From Fratercula arctica (Eukaryota; Chordata; Aves; Charadriiformes; Alcidae), in assembly GCA_947846985.1 (NCBI GenBank), contig CANTUZ010000011.1:27965589-28029588 (forward strand): 64,000 nt of DNA, read 5' to 3'. The notes under the pieces are model-generated. The model saw nothing but the letters and a program-made list of their open reading frames with translations. It did not search any database and had not been told where the DNA came from. The position numbers were made by a program, and so were the translations under genes. Below, piece after piece: positions 46,471-59,400 of the stretch. The stretch's first letter is position 1; the number at the start of each line of letters is the position of its first letter.

Positions 46471-49335
46471 GGGCTATGTATTGCTAGTTGTTTGCAAGAG
46501 AACTTGGGGCACAAGCTAAATGAAAGATCAAGCCTCCAGTGAAACATTTGTTTTAATTCAAACACTTCTGATTAAGACTTTCTCTGCAGCCTGCACGGTT
46601 CCATATTTTACATTCACTCCCAGCATGGACTTCCTTTGCTCAAGGTCCCATAGGTAACCACAAGAGCAAAACATACTACGGAGCCTCATACCAAAACTCA
46701 GAGTGGGAAATTTTAACCGTCCAGCTTAATTTTTCATGACCGTAGAACAATAGCCAAGATTGTGTTCTGGGTACAAAGGTGGCCGCCATGACGACCCCTT
46801 TAGCCTCTGCACAGGCAGCTTTGCCCCCTCCATGGGCTGTGGTTTGGGCGGGGACCGAGCTGTGGCCCACGGTGGCTGTTTGCGTTTTTCCTGCGTTGGA
46901 GCGAGATGATCGTGGTGATGAGTTCACGCCGAGAGATGAGGGCTGAGCACGGCTCTTGCCTGTAGAGCCACGTTCTGTATCTGCCTGCTGGGGGGCAGCT
47001 GCAGGCCAATGGAGCCAGTAGGAACAGTGGTGATGATGAGTGGGAAAAGAGGATTTTTGAACCTGAAAAAGGCTGTTTATGTATCATAAACCCCCTTTCA
47101 ATGTTGTAAACCCTTTGAAAACAGCCCCTCTGCCTCCTCTTTGCTCTGTGCAGCACCAGCCATCCAAGTTGGCTCTTCGGTGACAGCAGCAGCTCAGTAT
47201 GGGTTTTGTAGCACTCAGGAGGAATGGGGAAATTTTGAAAAAAATCTCAATTGGCTAACAAATTTCAACATTTTTCAATTGTATGCTAACTCCTAAGCAG
47301 CAGACTGACATCTACAGAGTGTTGAAAAATGCTGTGAATTGGTAATTATGAATTACAGCAGGAGATCAGTTCAGCTTAGTGTTTCCAAAGCCTCAGAGAT
47401 CAAAAGGTGCCAGAGAGAAAGTATCAAGTGGCAGTGAATATGCCAGGCTGCCTGAAACTTAGGTTCACGGTCTAGTTTGAGGGGAAAAATTGTCATTGCT
47501 GAAATCTGGGGGGGGGGAGGAGAGAATGTCTATTGAGACCCAGACTATTTCCAGGAAAACTAATAAGGATGTGAAACAATTGCTGAGGTGCTTTTAGGTT
47601 TTTGTATTTTTGTCTGTTTTATCTATTGGTTTACCTGATAGAGCAGTAATTAAATGAGGAAAAGCAGTATGAAGCAGCAAGATGGCAGGATAAATGATGG
47701 CTTGCTCTTTCTTAATTTTCCCCTAAATGCAGAGCTATACAACCATGTATATTTTTTAAGCTGAGAAAGTATGTATTTCCCTTTTTCGTACTCTTTTATT
47801 TTCAGCTGTCATTTCCAGGAAGTGGCACTGTCAAACGATATATATATGTGTCACGTTTCAGCCTGGTTGGGGGAAGCGGTGTGCGAGGGGGGTCAGTTTA
47901 CCCCCGGTTCACCGCTGCCATGCCCCGAGCGAGATGGAGCCAGGGTCCCCTGGGCACCAGGGACCCCCTGTGTTTGTGCTTGGACTCATGAGTGCTGTGC
48001 CATGCTAAGGAGCTGGAGTTGTCTCCCAGGTTGGTGGCTCCGAGGCTTTTAAGAGCATCAGTAGATAAGGATTGAGATTTTTGAAGCAGTGGATATCAAG
48101 GGAAGCAAAGGATTTGTGAGCACGCGTGGTGCCTGGGCATCACCTCCAGCTGGTCAAAGGCTCCCAAGAAGAGTGAAGTTAATCAGTAGTAGAAATGGTC
48201 CAATTTTAAGATGGAAAAAGCCTCCTTTGTTTTTGCCAAGCTCTTATCCAAGGAGGAGGGCAGTCTTTGCTGGAGAGTTGCTGGTCTGTCTAGGGCATAT
48301 CTAGTAAAAATTAAAGATTTTTTTTCACCACTTTCAAAATCCTTTCACCAATTCCCCAGGTTATTGGTAAAATAAGGGTAGTGGCAGGTTCCTTACAACT
48401 CTCTTCCCCTTCTGCATCAATTATGTGTCTTTGCAAGGCAGAGCTTTGAGTCAGCTCTCCTTCATTTCTCTCGTCTGGTTGCTCCCAAGGGAGAGAGTCT
48501 CTTGGTAATAGGAGCTACATCAGTTCAGAGAAGAATACAGTTCTGTTCCCTTCTCAAATGACATATGACTATCAGGCATCTCATGAGTTCTCTGAGTGGG
48601 CACATGAATTGAACCTTTTAGGAGTCTCGGTGATTAATGGCCTGATGGGTAGGAAGCAGACACTCGTTACAGGTCTCGGGGATCTGCCTGGTGGAATTAA
48701 ATAGCTGCCATGTTAGCGATGCCCTTTTACCCTTCTGAGCTCTCCTGCAAACGTCACAAGCGCTGCGCAAAAAAGGAAATAAAGTTCACCACAGGGTGGG
48801 TTAGGGGATTTTTATTACTTTTTGGTTTTGTTGCTGATGTGTAGTCCTGTGGGGTTTTTTACAGTGCGAGCACAAGAGATGTTTTAATTAGCCCTGGTAG
48901 GATTGTTTCTTGCCTTACATGAAACTAATTATGACGGATCAGGGGCCCACTGGCATGGCTGTGGTCCTTGTGTCTCAACCTGGCTTCCAAGGAAAAATCC
49001 ATAATGCTGCCTGTGTCTGCGGATAGGGCTGGATCCCAGTGCCAATGTCAAGTGGGGATTTTTTCCTAATATGGACAGTAGTCCACAAGGAACTGGATGG
49101 AGTCCATCAAACTAACGTCGCCAACAGCTAGTAGAAAGTTTGGCTATACTCGGCTTGGACCAGCCCTGAGTTAGAGACCAGGAGGTAAAAAGCTTTTTTG
49201 CTCCGTTACTTGACGTCGCGTGGCCAAGCGTAATGTATTAAAAGCACAAAGCCAGGGACGCTGACAGGAGGTGGTGCCTGTTCACCAGTTCCCTGTGCAA
49301 ATAGCTGTACGGACCTGGCTTTTGCAAGACAAAGC
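46471..49335. other. FOXP1 intron, unassigned block
   Basis: Unique intron with a G9-type run near 47509-47517 and a short ATATATATA near 47839. No exon or repeat identified. Confidence 0.55.
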
Positions 49336-49413
49336 TTTTTTTTTTTTTCTTTTATCTCTCTTTTTTTTTTTTTTTTTTTTTTTGCTTTGCATTGTTTTGT
49401 TTTGTTTTGTTTT
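49336..49413 (+). repeat. T-rich tracts and (TTTTG)4 microsatellite
   Basis: T13, a CTTTTATCTCTC interruption, T23 (49361-49383), then about four TTTTG units (49394-49413) followed by CCCCC. Simple-sequence DNA; it generates Lys-rich and Phe-rich spurious frames on the two strands. Confidence 0.92.
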
Positions 49414-51639
49414 CCCCCAAAGAAAGCCCAGAGCAGGACCAGAGCAGGCCCTTGCAGGCCCCTCAAACCATTCTAATTTTTTGGGATATATGCCCCCCTT
49501 TACCTTCTGGTCTAATACTGATAAAGTGCAAGTGTTTCCACTCAAAAAATTCCACTTGTCCTAATTTTGACAATATGAAAGCTGTGTATATAAATTTTTA
49601 TGTGAATGCTCACTAATGGATTATAGAACCAATGCTTTAAACAGGCAGTGACAGCTAATTCCTGGTCAGCGGTAAGGGCTAGATTTGTTTCTAAGGAAAA
49701 TATCGTGAAGCAAGGGGGGGGCTGTTGGTTTGTGTAGGTTTTTCTTAAAGTCTTGATGTTCTGTATTAGACATAGACTGTTTTTAAACATCAGCATGTGT
49801 TCTTTTTCTTTGATGTTTTTCACAGAGAGGATTCAGCCTTCCACTTTAACAAGTGTCCCATGTTCCTCTTATGTTGTTTTATGCTGCTAATGATGTTGCT
49901 TACTCAAATGAATAGGTATGTGCATGTACATTTAAAATGCAACATTCCCCTTCAACACACTACTGAAACATAACAGAACTGATCTTCTTTAGTGATCTCC
50001 TGTGCCAGAATTTTCATGTTTTGAAATTAAAATGGATTCTCCTTATCTTCTCATAGCCCCTTTGATCCATTGCCTGTGGGTGTATGGTGGCACTAACGAC
50101 AGAGGACGGGGAAGCCTCAGCTTTGGGTGGCATCATTAGCTCGAGAGCATTAGCAGCATCCCTGTGAGGAACAGCCATGCTCCCCGTACACCAGGAGAGC
50201 AACCTGCTTCCCCACACGTCGCCCTGTGCCCGGTGCTGGGCGGGATGTTCCCCTGGAAGTGCCCTGTGCACACACTGAGCATTTCCACAATGTTCTCCCC
50301 TTTTCCCTGGGACCTTTACGGTGTCTCAGCAGTGGAAACTTGGTGGGAGTTTCCTGTAGTGATACCCGCTTCCAGACATGCCTGATCTTTATCCTTCCTC
50401 CAGGTAGCACATAGCTCCAAAGACTAAACTTGGAGATTAGACCAGGGTTCATCTGTGCAACCAGCCTGTACCCGTGCCAAGAGTTTGCATGGTTTGGTTT
50501 TTCCCGGCTATTCATTCAATCCAAGGTATGTCGTTTGTAGCTGGTCACCAGTGGTGAACTGAATAGCTTGAACCTTTCTGCCAGGGCTTTGCATGCAAGC
50601 ACTTTCAAAACTGTTCTCAGTGATGAGTCCGTTCCTTTTTTTTTTCCTCCTATTTTTTTTTTTTTTTAATGACGAGTATGCAGCTAGTGTACCCATTAGA
50701 GTGTGTGGAGGGATGGCATAGAAATAAGGATACACATGTGTATGTATCAGATGCTGAAGAGCAGCGTTCTTGTTATAAATACAGCTCGGCTGTGTTCCTT
50801 CTTACATTTCAATTTTATAATCCGTTCCAGAAGATTGGGACAAAAATACTGTAGTGTAAGAGAGCATTAGTTTCTGGGTTCTTCAAATAATAATTCTTAG
50901 TAAAGAAACTAGTAAATAAACCTTTAAAGATGGGCAAGATGACATCTTCCCTAGTTCTAGGAATTGGACTTGGGGTATAGATTTATGAAAGGTAAAATAA
51001 AGGACAAGTAGAAGCAGGAGCAGAACTGTATGTTTTATTTTTTTAGTTTATTGCTAAAAGGTATGAATTGTCCTTTTTTGTTTGTTTTACTGGTGTGATT
51101 ATATATGATCTATCTTTACATGTATACTTTTTAGACCTGGTGGGCCCACTATGATTAAATGTTTGCTTTGAATACGTGTCCAGCGTGTCAACTTTTCGCA
51201 GCAGAAAGTTGTTAAATTCATTTTTTATACAGAGAGGCGAAAAAAAGTGGGGGGGGAAGGAGATTGTTAAATGTATGGAAACCCTTATTGGCTGAATTAT
51301 ATAACTGAATTCATTCAACATGCTCGGTGTATCTTGTTCTCCTTTCAGTATTGCCACTCTGTTCATCACCCCTTTTAGTGCTTTAGGCATATGGCATGCA
51401 GTACATCCAGGGAAGTGTCAACAATATGGCATATGTTATACATACTGATCTTGATACACCGTAGAAAATAATGGGCCTAACTTTAAAAGGCACGGTGCTA
51501 AGAATAGAGCGCGCTGCAACATGCAGACAGCGAATCCGCCATGAATGTCATGTTTGAAGACAAAAAAGCTGTATTTTTCATTAGTTTTGTGGCTTGGGTT
51601 TGTATTTTGGTGTGGCTGCAAATGAAAAATATTGCGGTC
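49414..51639. other. FOXP1 intron with T tracts
   Basis: Contains a double T tract at 50636-50667 (T10, CCTCCTA, T15) and a G8-type run near 51251. Otherwise unique intron with no recognised gene. Confidence 0.55.
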
Positions 51640-51965
51640 AGCTGAGTGGGGGCTGGATCTTCGCCCACCTGACGTTGGTACCACGGACTCAGCGCAGACT
51701 TGGGGTGGGCTGGCGCAGAGGCGGTGGCGGGGTGGGAGGGAGGGTGGGTGTACGGGCGAGATGGTGCAGGGTGCAGGCAGGGGGCTGTGGGACCTGTCCG
51801 CCCGGTGCTCCGGTGCCCGGGGCTGCCCCTGTGAGCCCAGGTGGGGACAGGCTGCAACGTGCGCTACCAACCATCCACGGGAAGAGGGACGGGGACGGAG
51901 GATGTCCCGATGCGTTTCCAGGAGTCATTAGAGGGTCGCGTTAGCTCACCGCTTAGCTCTGTCTC
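51640..51965. promoter_or_regulatory. CpG-island-like patch with quadruplex motif
   Basis: About 25 CpG in roughly 315 bp, GC-rich throughout, against AT-rich flanks. Inside is GGGGTGGGAGGGAGGGTGGG (51729-51748), five G-runs with 1-nt loops. This is the strongest island-like segment in the window and a candidate internal FOXP1 promoter or CpG-rich enhancer. N-terminally shortened FOXP1 isoforms are known from other vertebrates, but linking this patch to one is inference. Confidence 0.5.
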
Positions 51966-53030
51966 CGCGCTGTAAATGAGCCTGCACAAGCAGATTGCTA
52001 CGCTTACATTAAAACCACAGTGGTGGAAATGAGGCTCTCCAAAGACTCTTCCAAAGATCTGCCCGTTAGGATCCGACTGCGAGATCAGGGCTCTCATCTG
52101 GACTGAGAGCAGTAAAATGAAGATGAAACGCTCTGTTTCTCATTTCTGGATCCTGGAGTCACTCAGCTCCCCGTTTCGCAGTGAATCTTTTTTCGTCCCC
52201 AGGAACCCTCGTTTTTAAATTAGAAAAAATTTAAACAGAGGGTCCTTTGAAACACTCGGCCTGAAAATTGTTCCAGGGAGTCTCACCTTCAAAATAAATG
52301 ATTCATACCGTCGTATAGGTGTATGTATATGTGTATGTCTGCGTTGCTGTTTATTGTGCTGCACTGGCCTGTGCTTGGAAGCTGTAACATCTGAAGTGCA
52401 GAGAAGCAGTGACTGGAGAAAGAAATATCTTCTTTCCAACAAAGACCAAATATTTGTCCGTTATCTCTATGGCTGTTTTAGCGATTCTTGATATTCGCAG
52501 AACCGCGCCGCTCAGCACACGGATAAAATAGAACAACAAAATATTTATTTTTAATCTTTGTTGAATGCTGAACGTTTTGTGCATGTTTATGAGGGTTAAA
52601 CATTAATAGCAGATGTTGTTAATGAATAGAAGGCTTGAGCCAGCTTCTGAGACCTTTTAGTTAGTACATGAATTTTCTGGTTGATGACAATACTTGTAAC
52701 ATGCCTAATTATGAAGCAGTGTTCTAATCAAGCCTTGAATAACTGAAGAATTTCCCCTCCTCTTTTGCGGTTATTTCAGTGGCACACACACAGATCGCTT
52801 CAGTGCCTGTGCTTATTCTTAGTGATTTTTCTTTTCTTAGAACATTCATTGAGGTTTTTTCCCCCCAAGAAGCACATTTATTTACGCTGAACGTCGGCGC
52901 AGGAACATGCCGGCACATGCCCAGACAGCTACGCGTGCACGGCGCGCGCGTCCCCTTCGTCCCAGCCCCACCAGCAGCTGAACTGGTGCCAGCCTCTGAA
53001 GTTGTTGTCCCGGTTTGTCACACTTCCAGG
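51966..53030. other. FOXP1 intron with a Z-DNA-prone CpG spot
   Basis: Around 52883-52962 is a small CpG cluster with alternating purine-pyrimidine runs TACGCGTGCACG and GCGCGCGCGT (52930-52951). The rest is AT-rich unique intron. Confidence 0.5.
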
Positions 53031-56000
53031 TGAAGTACGTGAAAGTGATTATAGGTAATAAATATCTTTTTTTTTTTAACTTATTGCAGAGGCAGTTTTT
53101 CCCCTGTTAATGAGGGTAATTTGACTTGGTTGAAGGATTGCAGTTCTTAAGAATTAATGCAGCAATCCAATTCAAAGATTTAAAGAGATCTAAGATTTTT
53201 CACAGGTCGTGTGCTAGTGAATGTGCTCCTATCACATAGCAGCTAATGGACTTGAACAACAGTCTGTCATTTACTGTTACCTCAGTGTATAGCAGCTTTG
53301 CCCTTGATAGCAAGTATACTTTCCCAGCAGTGCAGGTTATTTAGTAGTGCGGTATATTTGTAACACTTTTAAGAGACGGTATCCTATTTCTAACAGCCCT
53401 AATTACTGGATAAAGCGAGGTTACCTTTCTGACTTTCTTAATTATGTTTGGATCCTAATCTGCGCAAGCCTGAAGTATTTTATGCTCTAATAGCTGACTC
53501 CTCGGGTTTTTTTTGGATTTGTCTCTACATATACACATATATAAAATAATTCCTGTATTGCATTTTCCCTGTATCAATGCACAAAGGTTAATTATACAAA
53601 TATGTAAGTGGTAGGCACTAGTTTCCATAAGGTCCCACTATTTTTAGGGACGTGTTATTACCATTTAACAGTGTTTTGTAATGACTTATTTGTAAATGCT
53701 GTTGGAAATGCTCTAATTTCTTGATCCTATTATGTTCCTGAATATTAAAAATCCTATTTTAAGGTAATTAGAAGGATTCTCTTCTATTTAAATGTGTGTT
53801 CTCTAGACAGTGTCACTCTATACTCTGCACATGAGAACCTTTGTTCCTTAATTAGAAAAAGGACTAGAGCTCATTAATTGTGGGTACAAAGTGATGTCTG
53901 CTCAAATGGAGAAGCAATAATACAGTTTAAATAATGATTGATCCTACATTTTAAATCTTATACTATTTAAGTCTTATACTATTTTGTACTGATAGTGATA
54001 AATAAGCAACATATAATGCAGGTTCCAAAGCATTGTGTTCAGACTTTTATTGAAAGATCTCTTTTTGCAAGGATAAACCTCTGTCAGGCACAATAAATAA
54101 AGGATGGATGGTACGTACACAGCATCTGCCATTTAGAAAAGTCAGCATTTGTCAACAGTCGCACCATAGTGATAGCTGAGATACTGGAGTTAACTCCACC
54201 CCATACTTTAGAAAATGAAATAATTGTGGTAGCCGTGCAGTCAGAAGCAGTTTGGATCGTGGCCTTACAGAGCTATTATTGTGATGAAACGAATATTTTA
54301 ATTACTGCTCGCAAACAGGATGAGTTATAAATGTTTGAGGATTTTGCAGGGTGTTATTTTGGAGGATGGAGACAAGTGTACTGTGTTCTCTGAATTTTAC
54401 CATCTCTCTGCCATCCCTTTGGGAGGAGAGGGACACAGCTTGGGAAGTTAGTCCCAACTCCTTTTACCAAAAGGCTTGGGTTTATATGATGGCCACAGAG
54501 CAGGGGTGGTCTGAGACGTGCAGCACGTGACGCCCGAAGGCAGGGCGAGCTCCTGAGCTCCAAGAACCAGAAGAACGTGTCAGTGCTGAGCTCGGGGGTC
54601 CTGCTGCACGGGTAGGATGCTGGGACGGTGTCTGTGTGGGGTTGGAGTTTGGGTCTTTCGTCATTTGAATCTTTCCAAAAGTCAGGGGCAGGAGGGCAGG
54701 TTGTTGGGATGTGCATCATTTGAGGGCGATGCCCCTCGGGCTTCCCAGCCCGTGTCTCCATCTGTTCCCCAAAGACAGCGGTGCCTGCTCCTCTCCTTGC
54801 CCCACCTTGCCTCAAAGACTTCAGAAAGGGAAAACTAGTCTCATTTTTCTAACCCTAATGAAAGTATGCATCAACAAGGGAAGCATTTCCTACATGAAGA
54901 ATAGGAGAGTTGGAAGATGGAGTCATTAGGCTTGTTTTTCCTGCTAATAGTTTCGCGAATCAAAATGGTGCATGCTGGAAACAGGGTATATATTTCACTC
55001 AAAGCGTATCGGCACTGGAAGAACCCCAGAAAACAGGGGTTTTCTTGGTATCCTTCTCTGCTGTATTCCTCTTGGTGGGAAAGAAAAATAGTTTTTAAAA
55101 GATAAAAACCCTGTTCTTCAATTGACTATGCAAAAATCTTATTGCAGTATTTATTCCAAACCTGCACACATAATGTTCAGTCAAGGAGAAAACAGCAAAA
55201 AACAGTTGTTGATGGACTTAGCAGAGAACTGGATTAAATAAGCATTAGTCTACTGAAGCTGATTACAGGAATATGAAAATGCAGTATCTTAATGGTACAT
55301 ATTTTCATGTGGCAGCTCAGTTGCCTTTCATTTTGCAGCTAATATGTCTATTCTTATGAGTCATTTACTTCTTTAATTACCTTTTGCAGGCAAGGCACCA
55401 TGGTATATTAATGTGAATGATTTTTACTGCCAGTTTATCATACAATGCCCCAGAAGTTGAAAGGCGTAATTGACTTGGAAGAGCAGCTCATGAAGGAAAC
55501 AATATTTAGTTGACAGTTTTCCTTGTACTCTCTGTTGACGTTTATGAGTTTACACTATGCTAAAGGAGTAATAAACACAATTTTCTTTCAATAACAGGAA
55601 AGAGTCGCTTTTAAAATACATTTGTGGAAAACAGATTTGTTCATTTCTTGAATAATATAAAATAATGCGTTTCCAGTGATGAGATGTATATAAGATTGTC
55701 AATTGAATTAAACCTCGGAAGGTGCATTTATAACCTGCCTTACAGCGTTAAAAGATATTAGGGTACATATGAATTAAATCAATTTAATGAATATTTAAAT
55801 TATACACAGATTTGGATAAATCATATTTAGATCTGTGTGTTAGATAATTTGGCGGCCTGTCTCTTGCCGTCAAGTGCGAAAGTTTGAAGTGGGAATTCGA
55901 GGGACGGAGGCTCTGTTTCTGGGGATGGAAAAACGCTCATCGGAAAGCTCTTGATAAACCCGGTTGGGGGATCGTTGCCAAAACTTCCTAGAACTTTCCT

Positions 56001-56099
56001 GAAGCCACAGGAAGGTTTAAAATCAGCTTTGCAATCCGTCAAAGTCCATTTTCTTCTGGAATGCTACTTTTATTGAAATGACCTTGTCAAATCGCAGAT
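53031..56099. other. AT-rich intron block rich in ATTA words
   Basis: Segments 53380-53960 and 55560-55850 hold many TAATTA/ATTAA words suited to homeodomain factors, with almost no recognisable repeats. 54350-54840 is GC-richer and contains chance frames (153 codons, minus). Regulatory role is possible but not demonstrated. Confidence 0.45.
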
Positions 56100-56480
56100 T
56101 CTTTTCTTTTTTTTCCAAGCATCCCCAGGCCCGTCCGCAGGTATGATTAATCATCCCATTCTGATTTAATTAATTTAAAGGCGCCCATGCCCAGGGCGGG
56201 AGCGAGAAGTCGCCCGGCCAGGCCAACGCTTCCTCCCTCGGCTTGCAGAGAGTTAAACTTTTCACAGTTTTCCCCGATTGTTTGCAGTTCAGCCCTCTGC
56301 AACATAATGAAAGTTTTCTAGCCATCTGTTGTTAAGCTGGCGGTGAGCAAGGCCAGTATATCCAAACAAAGTGCTGGCCTGCTGTAAACTGAACCTGTCA
56401 GTTTAGCATAGCTGGGCTGACCTCCCCAGCGCGGGGCGGCCGGCGGTACCAGGCACTGGCTGCCTGCTCCGCTTCCAGGG
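56100..56480. promoter_or_regulatory. Candidate conserved regulatory element
   Basis: A perfect 12-bp palindrome ATGATTAATCAT (56143-56154) and TTAATTAA (56166-56173), typical homeodomain dimer sites, sit directly beside a CpG-rich stretch (GGCGCCC, GGGCGGGAGCGAG, GCGCGGGGCGGCCGGCGG to about 56445). This mixture of TF-site clusters and CpG is characteristic of developmental enhancers. No transcript signals seen. Confidence 0.4.
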
Positions 56481-59400
56481 GAACTACTTGTGGGGGACCC
56501 TGTTTACTTTTTCCACTTAGCGTTCCTCCCACAGGCTTGAACGAGTTTATACTAAATCTTTAAATTGACACGGGGTGGGTTTTTTTTTCCCTATTCTGAA
56601 CTTTTTCCTTTTTTTCCCCTCTTTTTGAGGGGGAAAAAAAAAAAATCTATTAAAACACCACACTTGCTGGGATTTGAGCTTTTTGGAGGTGATGGGGGGG
56701 ACACAGGACAACAACTCAGTGCATGTGTGTGTGCCAGTGAGATTGTCTCTCAACAGAAAGAGGCATGTTCCCAAGTATCCCAGCTTGCTTTCTAGCTCCT
56801 ATTGTTCCCTTTGTTCTGTATTATTTAAGATCAGTTACTCATTTGCTTCTGAAGATTGGGAATAAAAGGGAAGGTAGAGCAGAGCAACCAGCCTCTATTG
56901 TCTTCCTGCGAACCATGGTCGCATCCAGAAGTGGCTGGAGGAGCCTTCCTCCTGCTTCTCTTCCCTTCTCCCCCGGGGGGGGGGTGGTGGTGGTAGTTTC
57001 AGCATAGGATACTAGAGAATATGAAACTTTCTGAGCAGAATTGCAAAGATGAGACTGGAAATGCCCTTTACTTGTAGGGCTGAGGGTAGTTTTCCTTTCT
57101 CGTTGGTACTAAATAAATGCTGGTTTGGCCTCCCCTCTTCGGCCTCTGTGCATTTAATCTTTTTCCAGTCTTGTTTCTCAGACTGCCTTCCCTTTTTCAT
57201 TCCTACATAAATGCTAGTTTACTTATTCCTAATTGTCTGGGAGGTAATACATGTTATTTCCCTGCTAATAGTCACCCAATGCAAGGGATTTTAACCGATT
57301 GGCACCAAAACTCAAAGTGCCTGTGCCAGGAAAGTGAGTATTTAGGTATTACCTGTTTTCGGTGTTTGTTTTTTGGACTAGACTTACAGTAAATACCTTT
57401 AAGTACGCTACTGCCAAAATAACTCTTTCTGCTTTGTTTTCTACACTTGGGCTATACCTGCTCGCCAGTCTTTGACTGGTTTTGAGTGTGTTTTACTTAC
57501 CTCATGATTCTTGGAAAGCAAGCCTGATTCTCAGTGACCTCAAATGCTGCAGTTCTCAGTCAGGAGGAATTTTGCCCGAGGAAGAGCTGCCGAATTTGTG
57601 CTGTGCATGAAACCAAGCTGCGCCTTTGAAAAAGCGCATTGCAGCCAGTTCGTATCTTCACAGTGTGTAGCAAATGTACTGGAAGCTCTGGAAAAGCAGT
57701 CAAAGTCATACTTTGCCTTTCTAGAAGAGCCCACCGAGGGCTTGTGCAGGTCCCCACCCGAGGGTGGGAATGCCCAGGTGAGAGGATGCAGGGATGCAGT
57801 GGGGAAGGTGTTTCAGGTTGGAGCCCCCGCTGTGTGTTTTTGGGGTGAAAGAAGAGTGATAGTGGTGAAAACCACTCAATTTTAAATTAAAATGACTGCA
57901 CTTTACTAGGAAACCCCATCCAGCTGTAATCTGTTTGTAAGGTGACTGACACATAAAGTGCTTTTTGTTTTAAGGTAGAGGGAAATGCATTCAGGATAGA
58001 GTTTCTGGTATAAATGTCAGGTGCAACGCAGTGCATGCTCACTCAAAAAGTCAAGCAGATAACCTTGGCATTTAGGGACATTGCCTTGTATAAAATGAAA
58101 TTGTATTTTGTTTTTAAAAAGGAGGACTACATTAAGAGGTCACCTATTAGCTGTGTTTTTGCTAGCTGTCTGAAACTCAGCTCTACTGTCTATTAAACTC
58201 AAACCACTATGTAAACATTCCTGTGTTGTTCCTGGTCTCTACAATGGCCAAGGGGATCGGGTTTCACCTGCCTGCACATCTTCAAGCAATTAAAGCAATT
58301 AGCTTGAAGCCATTTCACATTCAAGGTCTACTGTGACATTCAAGTCCAGAAGAAGTCTAGGGGAAAAGAGAAACGAAGACTATACAAGGGTCTCTGGGCA
58401 ACACGCACACAAATAACCTGTGAGGGGCTTTTTGGACTTAGAGCAACTTCCAAATGCACTTGTGAGGCTTTGCAGCGGGAATGCAAAGTTGCTGCTGTGA
58501 AAGGGAAAAGATAAAGAAAAAGCACCTAATGATCCTTTAAATTATACCCAAGTTTTGATTGTTTTGTGCTGGGAAGGGAGGGGGAGGAGAGAGGGATAGC
58601 AACATGATTTGGAACGATATTTGTGTGAAATAATACGGTGTCAGTCGTATTTACTGACATTTCTCCTGGCATGGAGATAATATTTTTCTTCTCATTTAGG
58701 TGGGGATTTATATTTGGTGTTTACATTGTAAAACTGCGCTCATTCTGGCTAATGTATCCATTACAATGACATTCAGCGTTGAGTTTAGTGATTCCAGCAG
58801 TAAGTCTTGAAAGCTGCTATTTTTTAAAAGGTTGGAGCAGATTAGTGGTGACCTTAAAAGATTAAACTAGTACAGTTTAAAGATAAATAATCAGCCTTTA
58901 GCACATTAGATAGCTACATAAGCATGACAGAAGGTGACTTTCTTACAACAGTTTCAGAATCCAGGAAGCATTTTTACATTTGTGACTTGACTAAGGCAGG
59001 GAAGGGTGTTTTGCAGAAAGTGCGACATAAACTGATTGCACCACTTCAAATTGGTTAATACAGTTTTAAATCCACAGTTTTCCTGTTGGTTTTATTATGC
59101 AGAAGAGGCTAATTTTAAAAGCGGTGCCTGCTGCAAAAGAAGATCTTGCTTTGCTGTCCCGGAGGGTGTTCTTAATCAGAAATAACCGCAGGCTAAATTA
59201 TAATGTGGAATCCTGCTGCCCTTTAACCTAACACTGCTGCTCGTTCTGTGTTTGTTAACAAACAGCTCTAAGTACAAAATTGTTTGAGAATTACTTTTTC
59301 ATTATATTTGCTGACTTCAATTAGAATAAGAAGCTTATTTGGGGAAGAAAAATTAAAAATGTATGGGTTTCTAGAGAAAGTTTCAGCAATTGTTTCCCGG

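Noticed and set aside
49206..49545. Lys-rich frames on the minus strand and Phe-rich frames on the plus strand
   Set aside because: Entirely explained by T tracts and the TTTTG microsatellite.
54354..54815. 153-codon open frame on the minus strand
   Set aside because: Pro/Arg-rich translation from a GC-rich patch; opposite strand also open; no homologue recognised.
57544..57885. 113-codon open frame (+) starting MLQFSVRRNF
   Set aside because: Looks protein-like at first, but no family recognised and no splice context; overlaps frames in other phases.
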